Translations under genes and position numbers: made by a program
Notes under the pieces: model-generated
Databases searched by the model: none
Told to the model about the DNA's origin: nothing
The model's input: the letters and a program-made list of their open reading frames with translations, nothing else
Assembly (NCBI GenBank): GCA_012934845.2
Contig: WNNJ02003471.1
Location: 124,001 to 188,000, forward strand
DNA from: Pomphorhynchus laevis
Lineage: Eukaryota > Acanthocephala > Palaeacanthocephala > Echinorhynchida > Pomphorhynchidae
Direction: 5' to 3'
Length of the DNA stretch: 64,000 bases
In this document: one piece after another, positions 10,508-21,696 of the stretch
Layout: each line of letters opens with the position of its first letter
Position numbering within the stretch: the stretch's first letter is position 1

Positions 10508-13500
10508 ATTTCTTAACACATTACTACTTGAAGCTACGTAACTATTATCAAATTGATAATCACATATTTTCAGGTCAGCATTCGTTTTGCTATTTGCTGT
10601 ATTAGTTGCCCGATTTAGCTTCTCTCTATCGGGACTTATAGCCTGACAATTATCCATGTTGCGCTTTTGATTTTCGTTACCAGCATCGGTTACGTTTTCA
10701 GCCATTTTTGATTTCAGCAGATTAATTTCATCTTGAAGACAGTTTATCTAAAACATAAAAACCTCCTTGAAATTATCACTTTTAAATTCCCTTAAATTCA
10801 TTTCTAATGATACCAAACTAAGTATATCATTTAAACTTAATGTTGCAGAGCTGAATAATTTGAAACAAATTAGAATACGAATAATAAAAATTTTAAAAGG
10901 TTGTTTCAGAAATGTAGACATCATTTTCTGAATAGCTAAGTGCCTAAATAAGTGTAAAAATATCAGTCGACACACATTTAGATGACTCATAATTATCACG
11001 GCATATTCTTTTATAAATCGAGAAAAAGTTAATTTATAATTTTTCTCTAAAGAAAAATATTTGATCCATATAGAATTGAATTAACACAAACAGCTATTTG
11101 AAGTAATTTATGGTGCTTAAATTTAATTTTATTGTGATAAATCCTCTTTTATTGGTTGATCCTGTTCAATTCGCTCATGTTGTTTAATTAGCTATAAAAG
11201 CAAACTTATCATTGTATTCAAAAACTGTCTAAAATACTTCATTTTAAAAAGTGATTATCTTAGTTCACATTTGACTACGATTTAATTGACCAAAAGTACT
11301 ATTTGCATTTGTAAAAATAATTTTGAGAAATATTGTTTCCCTGTGTAAAAAAAGTAGCAACATGTATTTGCTATAACTTTAAGTGTAAAATTTATAATTA
11401 TTTATAATAATTAATCATAATTAATACTGTCTTCATGTACAAATGCTGTATTTGTTTGTGAAATGAGGCAACATTTGTTTGTTGCTTCTGAAAATTATTT
11501 TTATATTAATGATTATATGATATTATTTAGTATTTACTATCAAAACACTTATTATAGTTTTTTTCTGATTGTGGCGAGATATTATCCTCACAAGTATTGT
11601 TCCTATTCTTGATACAGCAAGACGCTACTAATCAGTCTGGGTGTGTCTCATCAGTTGCTACATTTATTACCCAGACCTACATTATTTGCTACACTACCCA
11701 GACCTACATTTTATTTTCCGACCCTCATTAGCTGCTTTCGCCATACACTGGTGCTGATCGAATGGGAACTCAGGACGTCTGTGTACTGACTGTTACTTAT
11801 GAATTTTCTGCTTGACCACTTCTATTATTTCATCAACTTATTCTGTTTTAAGATTGTTGAATAAAACCATTTGCGTGGAGATTCTCATAACAATTCATTC
11901 AGCAATTGTTTCGAATGGATTCGATGCTGCGTCCTGCGAAATTCGAAGGTAAATCGGATACCACTCCGGCTCAATTCAAACACTGGTGCTGATCGGATTT
12001 GAACTCAGTACGTCTGTATCGCGGTTCGAACGTTACATTTACTAGACTGGCTGCCTCAGTGGTGTAGATATACATTTATGTATATTACTTTTATTCGGAA
12101 CTAATAATGATTTGTTTTCAAAAACGAGCTATATATCAATGACCACTGCTGCATCATTAGATATAAACTATTTTCAACGAAAAAATAACTAGTTTTTCCA
12201 TTTAAAAAATTGTTAAATTCTTCTTGCTTGTAGAACATAAATTTCTTTGTTCGATTTAAGTGACCGCTGTCGCAATCATCAAGGGTATAAATTCTTTAAG
12301 CGAAAAATATTTAAGTTACAATATGTGAGTATCTTTTATAGTAGCTATTTATTTTTTGAAAAGCGAATTAACTAATAATTTTAAAAATTATGAAAATAAC
12401 GCTTTTAGGCGTTTTGCGAAATTTAGCTTATTTTTACCGACACTAGAAAGATAACTTATTCTTGCTTAGCTTTCGACAGTCCTGATCACAACGTTGTGAT
12501 CAGGACTAGAAAAAAAGCAACATGTATTTGCTATAACTTGAAGTGACTTGACTTATAATTTATTTAAAATTAATCAATAATTAAAATGCAGCAACATTTG
12601 TTTGTTGCTGCTTAAAATTGTTTTAATTTTAATGTTTTCATATTAAATTTTCATATTTAAAGATAACTTTTGAAAAATGCTGTCTTCCAGTGTAAATAGC
12701 ATCAACTGGATAAACAATTTTTTATATTTATTTTTTTATTTTTATTTTTTTTGCACTTTCTAATTCTTTTGCACTAATTCTTTAGACCCTGAAGATGACG
12801 TGCCGTTGTGCCGTCGAAATATTGGATTTTTCTAATCAAATTAATACTCCTGTTTCCTCGCCTTCTTGTAAATGGCATCAACATCTGTTTGTTAAAATTT
12901 AAAAATAAATATTATTTATTCACCCGTATGCCTTGATTTTTGTTGATTAACAATTGTGCCTCCAACAGTTTCTCAGTCTTTAGCAAATCGTCGTTGACAT
13001 CGTTAAGCAATAGCTTCAAGTCTTCATTTTTAGCATCATCCTTTGACGTCCTCGAGTTATATTCTTCTTTCAACTGCAATAGCTGCATGCTAATGTGCGC
13101 AAACTTCTGTGACAGCAAAATACAGCGTAATAAATAAATTAAATAGCTGATTTATTGAAATAAAAATAAAATAAAGTTTGATAAATAGAAGAAATATAAA
13201 ACTCGATTTAGTACAAAATATATAAATTTTAATTTAAAGTTAATCATTATAAATTACACATTTTTAGATTACGATTTAGCAGTAAATCATGAAACTTTGA
13301 ATATGAATATTAATGCCCAATTATACGTTCGATGTGCTATTCAATTCTTCAGGGCGTTAAAGCATCGAGAGGAATAGAAAAAAATTATTGTTCACAAATT
13401 TTCGACTATTGCAATATAGTATTTTCTATAGTCTTTTTTATGTTTTTAAAAACATAACAATTAAATTTGACAATCATAACAATTAAGCATAAATTACTTT

Positions 13501-16500
13501 AGGTAATTTTCTGAAGATGCTAACAAAGATTAGCGAAATATCAATAATACATTTCTTCTTTTTTTGATCCAGCTCCAATAATTCTGTATCAATAATGGAT
13601 CATTATCAACTATTTTAAAATGATGTGTTTATACTATAAACACGGAAGAAACCAACGATGAAAACTCTACTTGAAGTCTATTAGTAGGGATAATTAACTT
13701 CCAATTGTCCTTATTATCATTCACATGAAAAAAGGACTATTGCAATAGTCGAAAATTTGTGAACAATAATTTTTTTATTCCTTTCGATGTTTAAATGCTT
13801 CTGAATAATTCAGATTGATATTTGTAATATTAACACGAATATTTAAATCATGCTTGCATCCAATGTTGATATTTTCTGTCAAAGTAGTTGTAAACTTGAG
13901 AATGTTATACCCTGCATGATCAGAAGGAAGCTGAAAATGAGCATTTGATGTACAACTATCTAAGAGCTTTTGTTGAATTTCATATCGTGGCGTCCGCAGA
14001 CAAATTTGGAAATCACATGAGTACATCATATTGTGCAGTTTCATCTATTATTCACCAAAGCAATATCAATCGTAAATAAATAATTTCAATGTTTATTTAG
14101 CTTTACAATTAACTTTACACCGCAAGTCAGCGATAGCAAGATTCAGTTTATTTCTAAATATGAATTGTGTGTTTAAGTCGTTCAACAAAACCAGTACTCA
14201 CATCGTTTAACATTGTATATTCAGTTCTGCATTTTGATAGATCACATTTACATTTGTCTAATTCACTTTTAGTCAATTCCAATTTTAATCTTTCTTCAAC
14301 AATGCATCTATACAAAGAACATATACAAATATAATAAAAAAAATCTTGAATTTACTCCTACCGTTTTTCCTCTTTTAACTGTTTAGCAGACAATTCTTTA
14401 AATGCATTCAATTTGCGCTGGACTGAATAAAGCTAAAAAATTAGCGAATTAACAAAATTACTGCTAAAATTTAATTTTTATCTTCAAACCTGCTCTTTAT
14501 AAATTAAGAGTGACTTTGACAGGCGACAGTTAGATTGGCGGTAATGACCCAATGTACCCTTGCTAGAAATTTAAGATAATTCTTTAAGTCAAATATTAAT
14601 TAATTGTTTGTGTTGAGTTGTCAATCTAAAGCGAAATTTATCTGACTTACCAATTATGGTCTTCCTGTAATTAAAATGCAAGTGAAATTGATTGTAGCGA
14701 TTGATATTATTGTTTAATTTACAAATTATATTTTATTCACAATATTGAACTCTTAATCGCTAGTGACCAAATAAAGCAAAAAATAACGGAACGAATAAAA
14801 TAATGAACGAAAATTTATTTCTGATTTATGTTATTACGGAACGATCAGGTGAAATTGAAAGGCCATATTCTTTTGTATTAGAATAAGCGGAAAATATTTA
14901 TGGATAATAAACGATGTGCTTTGTGTTAGAATAAGATACGAATAATAAATTCGGATAAAAAAATTGTATTAAAATAAAGTAGTTAATCAAATTTTATCAG
15001 AGAAAATACGTCATTAGCATGTATTCGGCTCTCTTCTATTTTGGGTCGAGGAATAGAGGTCGAAACATGATAACATATCAGTTCCTCATGATGACCTCTA
15101 ATTCTTATTGTTATACATAGTTTGCTATTTAGTCAATTCATCATAAATTTGACTTTATTTTAAATTTTAAATTCCTACTTTATACAAATATAAATTGTAT
15201 AAAATATAATATAATTATTTATCTTTATTTTTGATTTTACATATTATAAAATAGGTAGACTTACCCATTATGGTCTTCCTTTAATTAAAATGCGAGTGAA
15301 ATTGATTGTAGCGGTCAATATTATTATAATTCTGTATCAATAACGAATAATTATTAACTATTTAAAAATGATGTATTTATACAATAAACAGGGAAGAAAC
15401 CAACGATGAAAACTCTACCGATTTCGACGTGTGATAGTAGGAATAACTAACTTCCAATTGTCCTTATTTCATTCACTTAAAAAAGAAAAAATGAGGTATT
15501 TATACAATAAACAGGGAAGAAACCAACGATGAAAACTCTACCAATTTCGACGTGTGATAGTAGGGATAACTAAATTCCAATTGTCCTTATTTCATTCACT
15601 TGAAAAAGAAAAAATGATGTATTTATACAATAAACAGGGAAGAAACCAACGATGAAAACTCTACCGATTTCGACGTGTGATAGTAGGAATAACTAACTTC
15701 CAATTGTCCTTATTTCATTCACTTAAAAAAGAAAAAATGAGGTATTTATACAATAAACAGGGAAGAAACCAACGATGAAAACTCTACCAATTTCGACGTG
15801 TGATAGTAGGGATAACTAAATTCCAATTGTCCTTATTTCATTCACTTGAAAAAGAAAAAATGATGTATTTATACAATAAACAGGGAAGAAACCAACGATG
15901 AAAACTCAACCAATTTCGACGTGTGATAGTAGGGATAACTAAATTCCAATTGTCATTATTTCATTCACTTGAAAAAGAAAAAAAATGATGTATTTATACA
16001 ATAAACACGGAAGATACTAACGATGAAAACTCTACCGATTTTGACATGTGATAGTAGGGATAACTAACTTCCAATTGTCCTTATTTCATTCACTTAAAAA
16101 AGAAAAAATAAGGTATTTATATAAATTCCCTCGAAAAAAATTAATTTAATTTAAAGCGAATACTACGTTGCATTTATGTGTTTGAATTCGACATACCAAA
16201 GGAAAGCGAAACTCGATTGTATAACCGAGCAATTTTAACAACAATCCATTTACCAATTAGCTCCATAAATTTTGCATTGTGCATGTAAAGAGATTTAATA
16301 ATTAGATCACATCACTGAGTCGACGTATTTTACACGATATATAAAAAATAAAGAAAAATAATAAGTAATTATATAATATTTTATACAATGTATGTTTATA
16401 TCAAGTAAAAATAAAAAATTGAAATTTAAAATCAAAGTCAATTTTTATAAATGGACATATAAATAACAGGCGAAGTATAGGAGTAAGGATTATATGTCAT

Positions 16501-18284
16501 CAAGAGGAACTGCTATGTTATCAGGTTTCGACCCCTGCTTATTGACCCAATTAGCAGTGGGGCCAAATGCATACTAATGACTTAATTCCTTTGATGGAAT
16601 TGGATTATCAGCGGTATCTTATTCTAATACAAAGCATATTGTTTTTCAAAACAATATTTTTTCAAAAACATATTTTTTAAATATAGTAGCCCAATTATAG
16701 CTGACTTATATAATTTTTATTCAAAAAGCAAACAAATTTATCCAGAAAGCCTTATTCTTAACAAATTCAATATTGATGATAAAGAAGGTGTATATCTAGA
16801 TATGAACATTAAATTAACATTAACTAAAACTACTATTAATTTATATTGTAAAGATGACATATTTAAATTTACAAGAAACATATTTTTGCATGAGCTTTCA
16901 TGCATGCCATATAATATAAAATATAATACATTAAATAATGAAATTTCAACAATTACTATTTAGATTAGTGAGCAGATTTATCCAGAAAGCCTTATTCTTA
17001 ACAAAACCAATATTAATGATAAAGAAGGTGTATATCTAGATATGAACATTAAATTAACATCAATTAAAACTACTTTTAATTTATATCGTAAAGATGACAT
17101 ATTTAAATTTACAAGAAACACATTCTTGCATGAGCATTCATGCAAACCATATAATATGTTTCTATATGTTTCGATACATTGATGATATATGCGTATTTAA
17201 TTCTAATAATTTGTATTCAATTAGTGAACAAATTTATCCAGAAAGCCTTATTCTTAACAAAACCAATATTAATGATAACGAAGGTATATATCTAGATATG
17301 AACATTAAATTAACATCAATTAAAACTACTTTTAAATTATATCGTAAAGATGACATATTTAAATTTACAAGAAACATATTTTTGCATGAGCATTCATGCA
17401 TACCATATAATATAAAATATAATACATTAAATAATGAAATTTTAAGAATTGCAACAATTTGTAATGATATTGGCTTTCTTCAAAATCATTTAAATAATTT
17501 AATTGATTCATATTTTAAACTAACTTACTATAAAAAACATCAAGCAGAAAATAGTAAATATTGACATATTTATTCAATATTGAAATATTAATCGCTGGTG
17601 ACTAAACAATCGAAAAGTAAAGAAAAAATAATGAACGAAAATTTAATTCGATGTGATGTTTCGAGATGAAGTTAATTACACAAAGTCTTACAAGTTTTCG
17701 ATGTATATATATTTTAATATATGCATATTTTAAACAAGTTACTATAAAGATAACATCAAAGAGAAAATAGTAAATATCGACATATTTATCAAAAAAGCGA
17801 AAAATTAAGTAAAGAAAAAATAACGATCGAAAATCCCTTTACCAATTAGCTTCTTGAATTTTGCATTGTACTCGTGAGGATATTTAATAAAATTGAATTT
17901 TATTCAATTTTGTTAAATATTCGATTGTGATGTTTCAATTGAAGTTAATTACACAAAGTCTTACAAGTTTTCGATGTATTGCTTTGCTTCGTCTATGACA
18001 TTAGCCACCTCCTTTTGTCGTCGGAGCTCCTCCAAAACTGCAGGCTTACGATTTTCAACATTTTCGGTGTTTTCATAAAAGTCACCTGAGCCGGCTTCAT
18101 ATAGATAGTCGTCACCTTCCCACCTTCCATACCTTTGAGTATCATTGTTGTGCTTGTTATTTCTTCTTGAGTCTTTTATACTTGAAGGCTTGTCAGTTTT
18201 TAGTAAAACAATTTCACTATTAAATGGAAATTATATGATAGAAATCATCATTTAGTACCCTTCGCTGTCACTCGTTGACTGCAT
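10508..18284 (-). CDS. Multi-exon coiled-coil protein gene
   Basis: Exons were assembled from splice sites on the minus strand. Exon 1 is 18,259-18,284, starting at ATG (MQSTSDSEG). Exon 2 is 17,965-18,216: an acidic, Asn-rich head, then LEELRRQKEVANVIDEAKQ, with donor GTAAGA. Then come 14,490-14,562 (KGTLGHYRQ), 14,362-14,432 (LYSVQRKLNAF), 14,202-14,307 (LKLELTKSELDKCKCDLSK), 12,924-13,106 (FAHISMQLLQLKEEYNS) and 10,508-10,747 (INCLQDEINLLKSKMAENV). All have AG acceptors and GT donors, and the phases agree from 14,562 down to 10,508. The product is a long heptad-rich coiled coil of unknown role. The join between exon 2 and 14,562 is unresolved. A 27-28-nt candidate exon at about 17,832 fits in frame only if its acceptor is shifted by one base. 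A 14-nt microexon at 14,651-14,664 matches the next exon's phase but not exon 2's. No 3' terminal exon was found, so the gene may be partial or decayed. Confidence 0.62.
11575..12075 (+). mobile_element. LTR-retrotransposon or tRNA-derived repeat fragment
   Basis: The word TGGTGCTGATCG occurs at 11,751 and 11,984. The second copy continues GGATTTGAACTC, which is the complement of a typical tRNA 3' part ending in CCA and therefore looks like a primer-binding site. Just before it a short frame reads MLRPAKFEGKSDTTPAQFK, like the start of a Gypsy-type Gag. An AATAAA at about 11,858 precedes it. Further tRNA-like words (GGTTCGAACG, CCTCAGTGGTGTAG) follow to 12,065. It may be a decayed LTR junction or a tRNA-derived SINE. 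Confidence 0.4.
12478..12507. repeat. Perfect 30-bp palindrome
   Basis: Two 15-bp arms with no loop, centred on AACGTT. It is markedly more GC-rich than its surroundings and lies just before the second copy of the duplicated segment. Confidence 0.85.
12789..12819 (+). ncRNA. Hammerhead-like motif 1
   Basis: Core CTGAAGA, one extra T, stem GACG/CGTC with a loop, then GAAA. It follows the CUGANGA...GAAA pattern of type I hammerhead ribozymes, which PLEs are known to carry. The unpaired base before stem II departs from the classic fold. Confidence 0.4.
13266..13378 (+). pseudogene. Inverted, diverged copy of an exon end
   Basis: After a ttttag acceptor-like word, a plus-strand frame reads to a stop, ending FRALKHREE. 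The minus-strand frame at 13,775-14,044 ends SEAFKHRKE. The two ends form an inverted repeat: 13,355-13,414 against 13,738-13,800. Either this is an inverted duplication of a terminal exon, or the pair are terminal inverted repeats of a small element that overlap coding-like sequence. Confidence 0.4.
13511..13538 (+). ncRNA. Hammerhead-like motif 2
   Basis: CTGAAGA, a T, stem GCTAA/TTAGC, then GAAATATC. Near-identical sequence is found at 61,725, and both continue into a shared tail that contains gatccagctc or atccagctc. It lies between the inverted exon copies. Confidence 0.42.
13775..14044 (-). CDS. Uncharacterised 89-codon open frame
   Basis: ATG-initiated minus-strand frame preceded by AATAATAG, so it could also be an exon with an AG acceptor. 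The segment YSCDFQICLRTPRYEIQQKL has a faint look of a HECT-ligase C-terminal tail, but the catalytic-Cys context is not convincing. It sits in an intron of the coiled-coil gene, and its phase does not suit inclusion. Its 3' end is part of a 60-bp inverted repeat. Confidence 0.3.
   Translation of the reverse strand: MKLHNMMYSCDFQICLRTPRYEIQQKLLDSCTSNAHFQLPSDHAGYNILKFTTTLTENINIGCKHDLNIRVNITNINLNYSEAFKHRKE
14915..15115 (+). repeat. Dispersed repeat family S, copy 3
   Basis: The best plus-strand copy: tgctttgtgttagaataaga, a spacer, then atcagagaaaatacgtcatt, gggtcgaggaatagaggtcg and gttcctcatgatgacctcta. It lies upstream of a duplicated microexon-like word at 15,265-15,278. Confidence 0.55.
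15265..15278 (-). pseudogene. Duplicate of a 14-nt microexon
   Basis: GAAGACCATAATGG between an AAAG acceptor-like word and GTAAGTC. The copy at 14,651-14,664 is GAAGACCATAATTG between TTACAG and GTAAGTC. About 50 bases upstream of each are also shared. The acceptor CAG to AAG change makes this the weaker copy. Confidence 0.45.
15364..16122. repeat. 123-bp tandem array, six units plus a partial
   Basis: Unit starts are spaced 123, 123, 123, 123, 125 and 123 bases apart. Units 1 and 3 match closely, as do units 2 and 4 (actaacttcc...gaggta versus actaaattcc...gatgta). This implies a two-unit higher-order repeat of about 246 bp. A lone diverged monomer lies at 13,618-13,735. Confidence 0.9.
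16470..16640 (-). repeat. Dispersed repeat family S, copy 4 (inverted)
   Basis: Reverse-oriented copy with gtcatcaagaggaactgc, ggtttcgacccctg, ccaattagcagtgg and the terminal tcttattctaatacaaagc. It directly precedes RT debris of the YIDD family. Confidence 0.55.
16680..17570 (+). pseudogene. RT fragment of a YIDD-type element, internally triplicated
   Basis: Frames carry SPIIADLYNFYSK near 16,685 and then three partial repeats of one block: IYPESLILNK, YLDMNIKLT, KDDIFKFTRNIFLH. The last, longest copy (17,094-17,564) includes RYIDDICVF, an RT catalytic box, and runs on to TICNDIGFLQNH. The order is RT motif 4, then the YIDD box, then the thumb, as in PLE-like RTs of invertebrates. There is no complete RT, so it is inactive. 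The same family appears inverted at 37,080-37,850. Confidence 0.6.
17680..17730 (-). pseudogene. Duplicate of the exon 2 donor region
   Basis: The last bases of exon 2 of the coiled-coil gene with their donor (ATCGAAAACTTGTAAGACTT) recur here as they do at 17,955-17,975. Related copies of the following candidate exon lie at 17,832 and 16,240. This shows local duplication of a gene segment. Confidence 0.5.
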
Positions 18285-18739
18285 TTAAATAGCGCTCTAG
18301 ATTAGATACATCATAATCAAATTAAATTTGACTGCAAATTGAATATTTATTATCTTCAGTAAACTACAGCTGAAATAGATTTTATCTAATAAAATCATGA
18401 TAATGAAAATTAAAAAAGTTGTATATAGTAATCTTATCTAATTAATTAAAATCATTTACAGCAGATTTATCAGCAACTCTAATTACATAATATTCTGTTT
18501 TCCAAAAAATTAAAAGATTATCTAATTGCACTTTATCGATTATTAAAAATTAGGTTTTGAATACTTTCTATCAATAAATATTTTAAATATTAAAAATTAG
18601 ACGTCATCTATTGAACTTTAAACTAATCAAAAATAGTATTTTCTTGATCATATTGAAAATAATAAATCAAATTTCTCATAAAAGTGTATTTAACGTCCAT
18701 TTTAAGATGCAGTTATGAATTACTAATTGGCGAAGATTT
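18285..18739. other. Upstream flank of the coiled-coil gene
   Basis: AT-rich. This is where the promoter would be expected, but no convincing TATA plus initiator pair was seen. Confidence 0.3.
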
Positions 18740-19195
18740 AATCAACAGGTGACGATATTTAAATAAGATCATTAGATAAGATTAAGATCATTAGATCATT
18801 AATCTTATTTTATGTAAAAATAAAATTTGTATTTTGCCTTTTGTTTTCAATTAAAAGTTTTATCTCTTTGTCTTAAATTTAATAATAAAATATATTTCCC
18901 GTTAATTCCTTAATAAAAAATATTGAATATATTTTCTGTTAATTACCTATTGCAGACAATTAAAATAATCCAATTACAATCTTATCTTTCAATATTTAAA
19001 GAATATATCGATCTTATCAGATAAGATTATTAGATAAGGTATTAACAATATTTTAATTTGACGATATTAAAATAAGATCATTAGATAAGATACTGATTTT
19101 ATCGTATTATTAATAAGCTGTGTTTATTTAAAATAAGATTTAAATTTTTGCTAACGTTTTTAATTAAAAGTTTTTATTTCTTTGTCTTTAAATTA

Positions 19196-19273
<78 letters not shown>

Positions 19274-19640
19274 TATTACTTATTGTAAACAATTAAAATA
19301 ATCCAATTACAATCTTATCTTCCAACATTTAAAGAATATATCGGTATTTAGATAATATTATTAGATAAGATATTTACAATATTTTAAATATTATAATATT
19401 CTTATCATATTATTAATAAGTTGTGTTTATGTTAAAATAAGATTTGTACTTTGCTTAACGTTTTGAAGTAAAAGTTTGATCTCTTTGTCTTAAAATTTAA
19501 CATACAAAATATTTAATATATTTCATGTTAAGTACTTGCAGACAATGGATAAGATTATTTAGATAAGATTATTAGATAATATATTAACAATATTTTATAA
19601 AAAAATATTTTAATATTTTCATCTTATCATTTATCTGGAA
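18740..19640. repeat. Tandem repeat of about 300 bp with an (AT)35 microsatellite
   Basis: Three diverged units share aagttttatctctttgtctt-type words (near 18,856, 19,168 and 19,468) and attagataagata words. At 19,201-19,270 lies an uninterrupted (AT)35 run. No gene is visible. Confidence 0.65.
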
Positions 19641-19759
19641 GAATTTGAGAACATTGCATGTTGTACATTATGCTGAATATATATCATATAACACTATATT
19701 ATAATATTGCTATCATACAAATTTAAAATTTTGTCAACGTCTTTTTAATCTGGTTATAT

Positions 19760-20215
19760 ATAGGTAAAGGGCTTACGCTTTTTATCAGATCGAATTGCTG
19801 TGCGGACCATCCTTAAACACTAGGCAGAAGTTGTTACTAAATTGTCGCTGCACTCGTTGGATCCTTAATGGATACGGCATGTATAATGGTGGTGCACGGA
19901 TATGCTGAGTAAACAACGGTTTAAGATTTTAAGAAATACGGCATTCATACTAAATGGTGTTGCTTGATAGATTAGACTTCGATTCACGACTTTCAGTCAC
20001 CATGTCACTTGGATACAACGAGTGCAGAGATGTCAGAGAAGACCGACAGCGCTTATATATAAGGATTTTTTTGTGATTTCTAAACTGTGTGGAGGATTCC
20101 TGAACACTTTTAAAATCTGGACCTTTCTGATGAAGCTTAATAAGCAGAAACTAATCTAGGGATTGGATTGCTGATGGACTGTGATGGTTTCCAATACCCA
20201 GTTTTGTCCGTTTTC
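19760..20215. other. Less AT-rich island without a clear gene
   Basis: Base composition rises towards 42% GC with no long frame on either strand. The sequence is non-repetitive within this window. It could be a non-coding RNA, an old SINE or gene relic. I recognise nothing in it. Confidence 0.3.
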
Positions 20216-20393
20216 CCCGTTTACTTATTAGTAACAACTATATATAAAAACGAGCTAACATATATATATTGAATATCAAATCTAGCAAATTTGAATATAT
20301 ATATATTGAAAATCAAATCTAGCAAATTTGAATAACCATATGGCTGCAATAACTGGATGTAATAACTGAACTTGCATTTATTGCTAAAGATCC

Positions 20394-20669
20394 ATGAAAA
20401 AGAGAACAGATGCAGAGCAGAAACCACAGATGAAATTTCTTAATGTAAGCTTGCCACAATTAAACCTCGCAAAAGATACCAAATCCAAACGTTACAGCTG
20501 TCACAATCACATCCAACTTGACGTGATAACTATAAAGATATTTCAGTTTGCTTTCTGCGGTCCATGTCTATTTGAAATAACTTTCGTAAAGGTCCGTAAA
20601 TCTGAAATGACCGTGAATTGTAAGTTTTTTTGTCCTCGTTCATCGTTGTTTTCCAGTTGTTTTGTATGA
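20394..20669 (+). CDS. Uncharacterised 91-codon open frame
   Basis: ATG-initiated, Lys-rich at the start, with scattered Cys (RYSCHN, FCGPC, CKFFCPRSS). A GTAAGC donor-like word occurs after codon 18, so the frame may be a short first exon rather than a whole gene. No family was recognised, and no TATA box or polyA signal clearly belongs to it. Confidence 0.25.
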   Translation: MKKRTDAEQKPQMKFLNVSLPQLNLAKDTKSKRYSCHNHIQLDVITIKIFQFAFCGPCLFEITFVKVRKSEMTVNCKFFCPRSSLFSSCFV

Positions 20670-20689
20670 TATTTTGTGTATATTATCTC

Positions 20690-21640
20690 TCAAATGTAAT
20701 TATAAATAAAATTGTGTGTAGAATGTAAAATTTTACTTTGTAGATACTGTACAAAAGTACAAGATATCAGAAACGACAATTTTTAATTAAACAAATGTAC
20801 TTAAAATATGATATATTTAATACTACCATGCTGTATATTAATTTGATTTACGCTTTGGTTACATTTAATAAATATTTTAATTAAAAAATACTTTAAATAA
20901 GTATGTGTTTAAATACATTAGCAACTATTGACTTTTGTCGTCTGTCATGTTCTTACTTTATGACGTCTTTCCGTTTTGTATTTAATATTGAAACATTTAT
21001 AATTTTTATTAAAAATGTACTAATAATAATTATTTTTGGAAATTAAAAACATTTTTATAAAGATAATATTAATATTTACGATAAACATGTTAGACTACCG
21101 CCACCTAGATTAAATAAAATAATTTTAAATAGGAATTTGGTGCACTATATCTACAATTATATGTAGAAAACAATAATTTACGAAACCATTGATTTTAAAC
21201 AAAATATAAATATTCTGAATATTGAACTTAACTGCAATAATGCTGGATGCACATTACATTGAAAATTAAATTTTTACTTTGAATGAACACATCAACATGT
21301 TAGTTATGTATATCTTTTAATTAAATATTTAATTGAAATATATACTTTTCAGTAAATAAATAATAATTTATCACACTGCACTACGAAATATTCAAGATTT
21401 TTTATAAAACAAAACATTAGTGGGTGAAAAACAAGAATGAATTTAATAAACGTCAATTATCAAAACATAAAACTTAAAAACTTGTTTTGCCATTGAAATG
21501 AAAAACTGCATTTAAAAATGCATTTAAATTTTTCAAATTTAAAAACATTTTCATAAAATGCTGCAAGTTGTAGCTTAAATTAAATGTCCGCTTATCTCCC
21601 AGTTTCATGTTGTTAAGATGTAAAAGCTGACCAGATCAAA
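20690..21640. other. AT-rich spacer
   Basis: No coding or structured feature could be supported. Confidence 0.4.
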
Positions 21641-21671
21641 GGCTGAGTTAGTTATTATATATTGCCAAAGC

Positions 21672-21696
21672 TTTCGCCGCGTGGCGGCTTCGACAG
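21672..21696 (-). ncRNA. Hammerhead-like motif in the left PLE tail
   Basis: On the minus strand: CTGTCGA, A, stem GCCGC/GCGGC, then GAAAGCTTTGG. The core has a T where CUGANGA needs A, while the GAAA side is intact. Confidence 0.4.

Larger units (their letters stand above)
11345..12640. repeat. Duplicated AT-rich segment pair
   Basis: A segment containing gcaacatgtatttgctataac and, about 120 bases on, gcaacatttgtttgttgct occurs at 11,355-11,500 and again at 12,518-12,610. The two flank the LTR/tRNA-related block between them. Both lie inside the long intron of the coiled-coil gene. Confidence 0.5.

Noticed and set aside
11984-12065. A functional tRNA gene
   Set aside because: B-box-like and A-box-like words are present, but no cloverleaf with paired acceptor and T stems could be drawn on either strand.
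15364-16122. CRISPR-like array
   Set aside because: Units are contiguous 123-bp tandem copies with no repeat-spacer alternation, and the window is eukaryotic.
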